From Neoarius graeffei (Eukaryota; Chordata; Actinopteri; Siluriformes; Ariidae), in NCBI RefSeq assembly GCF_027579695.1, contig NC_083577.1, positions 58,082,283 to 58,146,282 on the forward strand: 64,000 bases of DNA. The letters are read 5' to 3'. The translations under genes were made by a program, and so were the position numbers. The notes below the pieces were generated by a model. That model worked only from the letters and a program-made list of their open reading frames with translations. It did no database searches and was not told the DNA's origin. Shown here in pieces: positions 11,901-23,500 of this stretch. Numbering within the stretch: position 1 is the stretch's first letter; every line of letters begins with the position of its first letter.

Positions 11901-14900
11901 AGGAGAACACTGAACAACAATGGTGTGCATGGCAGGGTTGCAAGGAGAAAGCCACTGCTCTCCAAAAAGAACATTACTGCTCATCTGCAGTTTACTAAAG
12001 ATCATGTGGACAAGCCAGAAGACTATTGGAAAAATGTTCTGTGGACGGATGAGACCAAATAGAACTTTTTGGTTTAAATGAGAAGCGTTATGTTTGGAGA
12101 AAGGAAAACACTGCATTCCAGCATAAGGATCTTATCCCATCTGTGAAACATGGTGGTGGTAGTATCATGGTTTGGGCCTGTTTTGCTGCATCTGGGCCAG
12201 GACGGCTTGCCATCATTGATGGAACAATGAATTCTGAATTATACCAGCGAATTCTAAAGGAAAATGTCAGGACATCTGTCCATGAACTGAATCTCAAGAG
12301 AAGGTGGGTCATGCAGCAAGACAACGACCCTAAGCACACAAGTCGTTCGACTAAAGAAGAATAAAGTTAATGCTTTGGAATGACCAAATCAAAGTCCTGA
12401 CCTTAATCCAATCTACAGTGGGGCAAAAAAGTATTTATTTTTTATGGGTGGATTTTGATGAAATTCTACGGGGGGGGTATGGGTGGATTTCGATGAAATT
12501 CTGAGAATGGTTAACTTAGAACTGATAACTTTATCAATTAATTAATGGATTAATATATTCAATTTATTGTTGAGTGATTCTTCACCATTGTTCGTTTTTG
12601 AGATATTCATTTTTGTTTGCAGCTTCATAGACAATTCTTTTTTGAATTGTGCAGCAATGCCATGCGTGCACAAAATATGAGGCATGAGCATTTGACAGTG
12701 ACAACCTAGAGAGGGCGCCCCTGTCTTCCGAGACCGATCGCATCAAATCGACCAGTGACTGCGATATGGTCAACGGCAGGTCATGCTGCGCTATAAAAGC
12801 ACAGACACGATTTTCTGTGCACAGACACGATCAACCATAGATGGACTGACCTCCGTTGAGGTGAGACTTGCTCCTGGTAAAGAAGCGGTGTGCTGAAGAC
12901 CCCTTACATTGGCCTTGTGGCTGGCTTCCAGTTGATGGCGCGACAGCACTTTCTTTCCATTGCTTCCGTATATTATTTTTGCGTGGCAAACCACACAAAT
13001 GCAAGTGCCTGGAATGTTTAGTTTTTTGCACCATGAACTAAATGGCTTTCCGTTTTCACCTATTTCATACAGCCCACCTCCACTTGTTTTTTTACACCTT
13101 TATCGATGGCAGACACATCAGTGCCTTCTTTCATGTAAAGCGCATCCATGCTGCCGAAACCGAAAGCAGAATGACATGCTCCTCTGAGCTCGACGTCAAT
13201 ATAGAAAAAAGTTTGGATCTTCGCTTAAATTAAAATTGGGGTTTGACCTTACTTTGTGTTGAATACGACTTCAAAAACAATTCAAGATTTTATTAAGAGA
13301 AATATTGTGGCCAACACGAGTGTTAAGTTACCTAAAAGATTGCGTGAAGTTGGCTGCTATCTACTTTGCGTTCGTTCTCATTTTCCTCCATCATTTCATA
13401 GGCCAGAAACAGATGTTTTGACGTAATTTAACTTAGTAGGCTATGATTATTATTTAACCATAGTCTTCTAGACATTTTGACTGTTTGGGGCATTGAACGC
13501 TGGTGTATGATTTTCAGGGAATAAAGTTTAGCGCATGTCGGAACATCATTGCGCTCGCAGCCTCCAACTCCTCAAATGTCCTTTAAATTGTGATATAACG
13601 TAGGCTATAAGGCACGGTTCTAACATACCTTACACATTGGCCTAACGAAAATAATAATTGTTGGGGCGTCTGCTGATTTGTTAGCTATAAATTTAGGTCA
13701 AATTACTTCTGACAGTCTGCAAGCATTGCACCGTCGGGTCTTCAAGTCTGGCTGAAGCAGAGGAGCGGGCTTTCCGGGGTTTATTTTTTCAGGTTTTTTT
13801 AACATGCTCTATTTCTGTATGTCCAAGTTTGAACTAAGTCATTTTGGCAAGATTTAATTTAATACAAAACAGAAATGGTCAGACACAAGCACGCCAAGCA
13901 CATGGGAATGTATTTTGCCAAATTTGACAGCGCATGTTTTTTTAATGCCGCACCGTAGACAGCGAACGTTTAAACATGATCAAACATAGGAAATGAACGA
14001 CACAAAGCATGGCTCAAAAACAAAAAAGTTAAATAAACCCTGCTGATACTTGATGGTGTTGCAACACATCAGTGTTATAACCCAATCTCTACCTAACCAC
14101 CCGTCATTTTAATTCTCCTCGGATCAGCACCGACCTCACATTTAGCCTTGGGAAAGTTCAGTTGACGGAAATCCGTCACACGACGGAAAACTTTAATCCA
14201 TGTAATCTCCTTCGATCTGGGGCTCCACGCAAGATCTCACCTCGTGGGGTCAAAATGATCACAAGAACGGTGAGCAAAAATCCCAGAACCACACGGGGGG
14301 ACCTAGTGAATGACCTGCAGAGAGCTGGGACCAAAATAACAAAGGCTACCATCAGTAACACACTACGCCGCCAGGGACTCAAATCCTGCAGTGCCAGACG
14401 TGTCCCCCTGCTTAAGCCAGTACATGTCCAGGCCCATCTGAAGTTTGCTAGAGAGCATTTGGATGATCCAGAAGAGGACTGGGAGAATGTCATATGGTCA
14501 GATGAAACCAAAATAGAACTTTTTGGTAAAAAAAAACTCAGCTTGTCGTGTTTGGAGGAGAAAGAATGCTGAGTTGCATCCAAAGAACACCATACCTACT
14601 GTGAAGCATGGGGGTGGAAACATCATGCTTTGGGGCTGTTTTTCTGCAAAGGGACCAAGACGACTGATCTGTGTAAAGGAAAGAACGAATGGGGCCATGT
14701 GTGGTGAGATTTTGAGTGAAAACCTCCTTCCATCAGCAAGGGCACTGAAGATGAAACGTGGCTGGGTCTTTCAGCATGACAACGATCCCAAACACACCGC
14801 CCGGGCAACGAAGGAGTGGCTTCATAAGAAGCATTTCAAGGTCCTGGAGTGGCCTAGCCAGTCTCCAGATCTCAACCCCATAGAAAATCTTTGGAGGGAG

Positions 14901-17900
14901 CTGAAAGTCCGTGTTGCCCAGCGACAGCCCCAAAACATCACTGCTCTAGAGGAGATCTGCATGGAGGAATGGGCCAAAATACCATCAACAGTGTGTGAAA
15001 ACCTTGTTAAGACTTACAGAAAATGTTTGACCTCCGTCATTGCCAACAAAGGGTATATAACAAAGTATTGAGATGAACTTTTGTTATTGACCAAATACTT
15101 ATTTTCATGGATTAAAGCAAAAAAAAAATCATCATCTGACTGAAAAAAAAAGCTCCATGTCGTTGGCCCCTACCACATCAGCGATGCGTCAAATTTTAAA
15201 CGCCGTGTTGTCCATTATCCCCTCGGCCCCTACTTATAGTACATTTACATAATTTTAACAATGACTAAAGCTAAGGCAAGACTTTACCATTGTCATTACT
15301 GGCTATAAATGATGAAACATCAAGTTTTCAGCGCAAAGTGCAAATTTATTTCAACAATACTTTAGTAATGCACAACAGTGGTTAAGAGAAAAGTGCAAGT
15401 GCAGTCGAACTTGAACCATGCTTTCAAAAGAGTGGAACAGAAAGAACTTGCAAGAAAAGTAAAGTGAAAGTTCACTTTTTCTGCTTCTTCGCAGTGAAGC
15501 CAAAGGCATCTAGTTTTTTGCCATTGCTTCCATAGACTTTTTTTTTTATGGCAAACTACACAAAAGCACACGTGCCATTTTCATCTTTTTGCACCATGAA
15601 CTAAATGGCTTGCCATTATCGCCCATTTCATTTAGCCAAGCCCATCTCCACTTATTCTTTACCGTTTTGTCGATGTCTGACACATCTGTGCCTTCATTTA
15701 AAAGAAATGCGTCCATGCTGGCAAAACCGAAAGTAATTTGACGCGCTCTAGTGATGGATACGCAGTACTTGAGTGGGGGGGGGGGGGGATGTAGGGGGAG
15801 GCATCCCCCTTCTGAAATAAAAATCTCAAATCATTCCCCTTATAAAACAGCCATCCCCCCATCACATCCCTTGTGCCATTTTACCGATTAATGTGGAAAT
15901 TAGCCTACTATTATTTTAACAAATATTACTACCATTTCAACATTAGAGGCTTTGTGCAGTGATAGCCTACATGTAGCCGGATAAAAAAGACGCATATTTA
16001 TTTATTCGGTTACACCTCTCATTCACACCTATATGGAGGTTTCAGTCACTGAAAACAGCTACTTTTGCAAACTCGGGGCAGAGTGGAGATTTCTGAAAAC
16101 TCCATCTTCAGACACGCGTAAATCAGGAAAATGAAGCAGCAGTGGGCGAGAGGGCGCGCGCGAATATAATGAGTCATAGGTGTGAATCTTTCACCGAATG
16201 CCAATTGTCCTGGTTCTTCATGAAATCGCACGAGCAAATCCATTAGGTTAACTTTCAAATAACTGTTCTTGTGCACTTGCGACACCGGAGCCACTTTCCT
16301 GAATTTTGAGCTTCGGAGTATTCACTTCTTTATCTATTTAATCAATGAATTTGTCACATACATTAAATTACTAATGTAAAACATTAGTAGCCTATTTAAG
16401 CAATAGCTGTTTTCTGCACTGTTTTCTGACCTTTTGTGCTTAGTGAATGAGACACTTCATTACACTCCACTGACTGACTTCCAATTCCGGACTTTTTTGA
16501 AAATGTAAAATATAGGCCTACGAGATGTTTTTTTGGCACTTAATTCGCGTTGGTCCTTCACTATTAATTGAGACTGACGAGGCACTAAATACTGTGGAAT
16601 TATTTTCTCCTTACTATGAAGTTTGGCATCTTAAACAAGTGTTGGGAAATCTTGCAGCCCGACTCTGCAGCCTCCAATGTTTAAGCGAACTGCTGAAACC
16701 ATAATGTTTAAAGATTAAATCGTAGGCTAATCAAACCAAAGAAAAACACAGCCTTTCCAGAACATTGTCTGCCGAAGCCTGTTTAACCTACAAAAGGCTT
16801 AATAGCATAGGTCTCGCTGCAGCTTCAACTTTTTCACCTGATCACCTTTCAATAGGCAAATATCATTATTACTACTACTACAAAAGGCCTAGTATTAGTA
16901 GTAGACAAGTAACCTAGTTGCCTAGTAGTAGGACAGCCAAATAGTTTCATCAGTGGCCTACGCCGAGCCTCCCCGGGACTAGACAGTAGCGGAGGCTTTA
17001 TTTATTTATTTAGGCCTATATAGCGCAACAACTTATTCCTTTACATATACTCAAACATAGCACAAGAAAGGGTTCAACAACAGGCAATCACAGCAGCTTG
17101 GTGAAGTTCTAAATCACATCGGTGTCAGACCTATGGGCCTACCCCCCTTTTTTTTTTCTTCCTCGGATCTGCATCAATCTCATTATTGACCTTTAGCGCT
17201 CCCAGTTGACGGAAATCTGTCGTAGCGACGGAAGTCTTTAATCCATGTATTTTCCACCATAATTTGCAAATAAATTTTTTAAAAATCAGACAATGTGATT
17301 TTCTGGATTTTTTTTTCTCAGTTTGTCTCTCATAGTTGAGGTATACCTATGATGAAAATTACAGGCCTCTCTCATCTTTTTAAGTGGGAGAACTTGCACA
17401 ATTGGTGACTGACTAAATACTTTTTTGCCCCACTGTAAATGTTGTGGAAGGACCTGAAGCGAGCAGTTCATGTGAGGAAACCCACCAACATCCCAGAGTT
17501 GAAGCTGTTCTGTACGGAGGAATGGGCTAAAATTCCTCCAAGCCGGTGTGCAGGACTGATCAACAGTTACCGGAAACTAGGGATGTCCCGATCAGGTTTT
17601 TTTGCCCTCCGATCCGATACCGATCATTTGATTTTGAGTATCTGCCGATACCGAGTCCCGATCCGATACTTCTTATAATCCATAAAAAATAAAGACGAGG
17701 AAAGAAACGGATCCAGGATGTTCCTCATTTTTTATTTAACACCTTATTTTAACGGGCGGCACAGTGGTGTAGTGGTTAGTGCTGTCGCCTCACAGCAAGA
17801 AAGTCCTGGGTTCGAGCCCCGTGGCCGGCAAGGGCCTTTCTGTGTGGAGTTTGCATGTTCTCCCCGTGTCCGCGTGGGTTTCCTCCGGGTGCTCCGGTTT

Positions 17901-20495
17901 CCCCCACAGTCCAAAGACATGCAGGTTAGGTTAACTGGTGACTCTAAATTGACCGTAGGTGTGAATGTGAGTGTGAATGGTTGTCTGTGTCTATGTGTCA
18001 GCCCTGTGATGACCTGGCGACTTGTCCAGGGTGTACCCCGCCTTTCGCCCGTAGTCAGCTGGGATAGACTCCAGCTTGCCTGCAACCCTGTAGAAGGATA
18101 AAGCGGCTAGAGATAATGAGATGAGACCTTATTTTAACATCCAACAACTCCGTTAGCAAACAGAGCACTTGCGTGAGGCAGTTTGAACAATAAATAACAA
18201 ATTAAAAAAATAACCTTAAAATACCTGGCAGGAATGTAAACAAATTAAAAAAAAAATAAAGTGCCACAGTGCCGGTAATTTGCTTTTAAGAACGCATTTC
18301 ACAGTGGTGTACAGTAATTTCAATTAAGGAAATGAACGTTTTTCTTGATGAAAACAAGCATTTCTACCCTTTCAGGTTTGAGCCCGTTTCTTTTGTCATC
18401 CAACGAAAAAAAAAATGATCTCATGCTTTGCTTTCCGCTTCGAACTGCTTCCGTGTTCAACTTTGCCGGCAACAGGCAGCCAATAACCAATAGCGTCTCC
18501 GCTACAAAGTGATGTCATGCCGCACGCGTTGATGTTGCTGTGTTGAGACAAGAGGTCTGGTCTCACTCTGTGCCAACGCATAGCTATTGATGTGTTAAAA
18601 ATGAGAATATATTATATAGATATATATCCGATCCCTGATCGGGAGGCAATGCCCGATTCCGATCGAGTCTGAAACCATGTGATCGGGCCCGATTTCCGAT
18701 CACGTGATCGGATCAGGACATCCCTACCGGAAACGTTTAGCTGCAGTTACTGCTGCACAAGGGGGTCACACCAGATACTGAAAGCAAAGGTTCACATACT
18801 TTTGCCACTCACAGATATGTAATATTGGATCATTTTCCTCAATAAATAAATGACCAAGTATAATATCTTTGTCTCATTTTTTTAACTGGGTTCTCTTTAT
18901 CTACTTTTAGGGCTTGTGTGAAAATCTGATGTTTTAGGTCATATTTATGCAGAAATACAGAAAATTCTAAAGGGTTCACACACTTTCAAGCACCACTGTA
19001 AATCATATGCTATGTCCTTCAGATCTCAAGCCGACTGAACACCTATGTATTAGTGGTCGGATGTTTTAGAACAGTTGTAAAACCCTGTGCCAAGGCCCAC
19101 TCAAGCTGTTGTGGCAGCCCAAATATTACTGCTATTTTTTGTTGATTTTTCCTTTTGTTACGCATCTACAGTCCAGGTGACTAAAAGATAATATCTGTCA
19201 CAACTTCAACTTGTCATAGGATTTAACCAACCTCTGTCTGTCCCTCCTGAGCACTTGACTCATGTGTTACACGGATACTCTGAAACAGACCAAATAAAAA
19301 AAGTTCACAAGACAATGTCAAACACCAAACCAACATGTTACTGAATTAGTTCAGTGTCTCTTGACAACAATACACAATATTTAAACCACCTCATCTTTTT
19401 CTAGGAAGGCTGCTTTCTCCTCGGGGCTCATCTTAGAGGACTGCATAATAAACACCTTCAGTGGTGAGTCAGTCTCTGCAAAACAAAGATAATGCTGAGT
19501 AAACCTATAATCAGATATTAAGTGATGAATATAATCCAAAACAAAATGTATCAATAATAACTAAATACTTGGAATACATGCAAACTGAAAACCTTAACAC
19601 AATTTCCACTTTAATAGCTCAGGAAATAATTGCTTACCAAATTCAAGGTGTGTTTGGTTATTCGCTACGGCATGAATCAGCCCTATTGTGCCACATGCGT
19701 TTCCGATAGTTTGTTTCATGAAGTACACGTCTGATGACACCTCCTGTCCCTGTGCCTTAATTTTTGCTTCCTCCTCCTGTCTAAATGTTTCATACTGTAA
19801 AAATAAAATATGTACAGGAAATTAGCAATTCCATCCTTACTAATTCTTATCCATCATTAACACACTGAATCACACACCAGCTTGCATTCAAATGTGTGCA
19901 TATGCCATGACAAACTCTAAATACAGTTCTGTGCATTTAATATCAAATTTTCATTTTCCAGTTCAATCCATCACATCATACCCTGAAGTACAGAAATAAA
20001 CTGGAATGTTATGACAACACTGTGGTGCTCTTTTGATCAAACTGCCCCTGTGTTTCTGCCAAACCGGTAAACAGAGTATTTTTGAATAGTTTTTGGAATC
20101 AATCAATATATCTCTCCCTCTCTGAGGATGTCAGTCAGCTGAAACCTAAACTGCCTAATATCTTCTGAATATTCTGCTCAGGCAATGTGACACCTGTCTG
20201 ACCTGGAAAAGGACTATTTAACATGATCTGCAGTTTATCCTCCTGCCACGTGTGCACTATAGAAGGGTGATTCAATGTAGAAAACTACTGTGTATTCTTA
20301 TAACTACAGTAGGTTATAAGAAAGGGAGGGAAATCGGCCATCCTGCAAAATCAAAGGATAGACCCAAATAAAACATTTTGGCCCATATTTCTCTGATCAG
20401 GTGGGAAAATTAGTATGCAATTAGAAGAAGCCTTTGTCACATGCACACTCAAGCACAGTGAAATTCATCCTCTGCATTTAACCCATCTGAAGCAG

Positions 20496-20526
<31 letters not shown>

Positions 20527-23500
20527 GTGCATACACACAACTGAGCAATGAGCACACATACCCAGAGCAGTGGGCAGCTATGCTACAGTGCCCAGGGAGC
20601 AGTTGGGGGTTATGTGCCTTAAATCAAGGGCACTTCAGTCCAAGGCCGCCCCATGTTAACCTAACCACGTCTCTGAACTGTGTGGGGAAACCAGAGCACC
20701 CGTAGGAAACCCACGCAGACACGAGGAGAACATGCAAACCCCACACAGAAAGGCCCCTGTCAGCCACTGGGCTTGAACCCAGGACCTTCTTGCTGTGAGG
20801 TGACAGACCACCGTGCCACCCTATTTTATATTTTGGAAAATATTTTAAAATGTGTGCATACACACACAGTTCATTTTATTACCATTCTGTGTACACCAAT
20901 CAGCAATAAGATTAAAACCATCTGCCTAATATTGTGTAGGTCCTCCTTATGCCGTCAAAACAGCCCTAACACGTCGAGGCATGGACTCCACAAGACCTCT
21001 GAAGGTGTGCTGCGGTGTCTGGCACCTTAGCAGCATATTCAAGTCATGCAAGTTGTGAGGTGTGCCCTCCATGGATCGAACCTGTTTGTCCAGCACATCC
21101 CACACATGCTCACTTGAATTGAGATCTGGGGAATTTGGAGGCCAAGTCAAAACCTTGAAGTTTTTAAATCATGTCCCTGAACAATTTTTGCAGTTTGTCA
21201 GGACACATCATCATGCTGAAAGAGGCCACTGCCATGAGGGAATACCATTGCTTTGAATGGGTGTACTTGGTCTGCAACAATGTTTAGGTAGGTGGTATGT
21301 GTCAAAGTAACATCCACATGAATGCCAGGACCCAAGGTTTCCCAGCAGAACGTTATACTGCCTTCGCTGGCTTGCCTTCTTCCCATAGTACATACTGTCC
21401 CCCCCCGATACCAGTGCTAAAACCATACTTTTAAAACGGTGCCAGTCAGTGCCTAAACAGTGTCTGAACCAATACTTTAAATCTTTTTAAAAGAACAAAT
21501 TTAAGCTTAACATTAAATAATGGCTTTTTTTATATTTCTAAGGCAAATTTGAGCTTCAAATTGAATATTTTAACTTTAATAATAAAAATAAATTATAATA
21601 TTATAACCCTTAAACATAGAAATAAAAGCAAAAACACAAATTTACATTAACCTCCTAGGGCTTAGCGGTCACATGCGTGGACAGCACTTTATGAAAATTC
21701 GTAACAAGAATCCACATCTGTGGACATACTTTTTCTCTAAAAGTACATCTTATCAAAAGATGATGCTTAGTTTTTATTCTAATCAGGTTCTAATAAGCCC
21801 AAATAGCAAAGAGAAATAAAAAATGCATGTAAAAAAAAAACAAAACAGCTTGGGCCTTAGGAGGTTAATTCACATAAATAAAACCTAACCCAACTACTAT
21901 AATTTAACACTAAATAACAGCTACAGTAATAAGAACAGCAGCAAAATAAATTGTGTGTTGGAATTGTTTGCATTCTACAAACTCTAGCAATTCTTTTGCG
22001 GAAATATATTTTCTTTCTCTGGTAAAAATGTAATGGTAACTAACGATGGCACAAAAGGTGCAGTGATGCTTATGTTGCCAGTAATGTCCGTTTCGGAGCA
22101 CCAAAGAACAAATATTTCAATCGATAGCTCAGGCATTTAAGAGGCAACAAAATGAGGCACTGAAATCTGTGTTGTGATTTGGTCCAGTAGATACCCATCG
22201 TATCAGAACTGGGTTTCGATACCCAACCCTACCGGCCATCCACAGAATGTAAAAGAAATTGAGATTCCTCAGGACAGGCCACCTTCTTCCACTGATCCAT
22301 GGTCCAGTTCTGATGCCAACATGCCCATTGTAGGTGCTTTTGGCAGCACACAGGGGTCAGAATGGGCACTCTGACCGGTCTGCAGCTACACAGCCCCATA
22401 TACAGCAAACTGTGATTCAGTGTGTGTTTTGACACCTTTATCATAGCCAGCATTAACTTTTTCAGCCATTTGTGCTACAGTAGCTCTTCTGTGGGATCAG
22501 ACCTGGTGAGCAAGCCTTCTCTCTCCATGCACATCAATGAGTTTTGGGTGTCCATAACCCTGTCACTGGTTGTCCTTCCTTGGGCCTCTTTTAGTAGGTA
22601 CTAGCCACTGCATACCGGGAACACCCCACAAGATGTGCCATTCTGGAGACACTCAGATTCAGTCATCTCACCATCACAATTTGGCCCTTGTCAAAGTCGC
22701 TCAGATATTTACACTTGCCCATTTTTCCTGCTTCCAACACATCAACTTTGAGAACTGACTGTTCTCTTGCTGCCAAATACAGTGGGGCAAAAAAGTATTT
22801 AGTCAGTCACAATTGTGCAAGTTCTCCCACTTTAAAAAAATGAGAGAGGCCTGTAATTTTCATCATAGGTATACCTCAACTAAGAGACAAAATGAGAAAA
22901 AAAAAAATCCAGAAAATCACATTGTCTGATTTTTAAAGAATTTATTTGCAAATTATGGTGGAAAATAAGTATTTGGTCAATAACAAAAGTTCATCTCAAT
23001 ACTTTGTTATATACCCTTTGTTGGCAATGACAGACGTCAAACATTTTCTGTAAGTCTTCACAAGGTTTTCACACACTGTTGCTGGTATTTTGGCCCAGTC
23101 CTCCATGCAGATCTCCTCTAGAGCAGTGATGTTTTGGGGCTGTCGCTGGGCAACACGGACTTTCAGCTCCCTCCAAAGATTTTCTATGGGGTTGAGATCT
23201 GGAGACTGGCTAGGCCACTCCAGGACCTTGAAATGCTTCTTACGAAGCCACTCCTTCATTGCCCGGGCGGTGTGTTTGGGATCGTTGTCATGCTGAAAGA
23301 CCCAGCCACGTTTCATCTTCAATGCCCTTGCTGATGGAAGGAGGTTTTCACTCAAAATCTCACGATACATGGCCCTATTCATTCTTTCCTTTACACAGAT
23401 CAGTCGTCCTGATCCCTTTGCAGAAAAACAGCCCCAAAGCATGATGTTTCCACCCCCATGCTTCACAGTAGGTATGGTGTTCTCTGGATGCAACTCAGCA

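Larger units (their letters stand above)
12416..17435 (+). mobile_element. Second Tc1 element (CAGTGGGGCAAAAAAG family) nested in the first
   Basis: The ends CAGTGGGGCAAAAAAGTATT and its complement AATACTTTTTTGCCCCACTG are flanked by TA (12414-12415, 17436-17437). The transposase is seen at 14203-15071: [14 protein letters not shown], the first catalytic region [12 protein letters not shown], then after a frameshift at an expanded A run (about 14527) [23 protein letters not shown] and [10 protein letters not shown], ending ITKY. The N-terminal part and most of the left inverted repeat have been replaced. It holds two copies of an unrecognised element (12438-14202, 15106-17247). It is the same family as the intact copy at 22780-24384. 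Confidence 0.9.
11233..18998 (+). mobile_element. Tc1 element (family with CAGTGGTGCTTGAAAG ends), split by nested insertions
   Basis: The left end CAGTGGTGCTTGAAAGTTTG follows TA at 11231-11232; the right end ends CTTTCAAGCACCACTG, followed by TA at 18999-19000. Long terminal inverted repeats hold inner copies of the CAAAAGTATGTGAACC motif. Transposase text is in pieces (11592-12410, then 17436-17577 and 18727-18780), with [15 protein letters not shown]-like and [12 protein letters not shown]-like coding and several frame breaks, including a TAG in place of the lysine codon after DET (12059-12061). The same family lies at 49493 and 53581. A second Tc1 (12416-17435) and a hAT (17578-18726) interrupt it, expanding a 1.6-kb element to 7.8 kb. 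Confidence 0.9.

Noticed and set aside
14176-14583. 135-codon minus-strand open frame
   Set aside because: It is the antisense shadow of the Tc1 transposase fragment at 14203-15071.
17754-17830. tRNA gene
   Set aside because: A- and B-box-like words are present, but this is the head of a SINE copied many times; no cloverleaf of a functional tRNA was found.
17718-18101. Protein-like frames over SINE copies (also 25037, 37768, 40825, 60587)
   Set aside because: These recur wherever the SINE occurs and reflect its GC-rich head and core, not genes.
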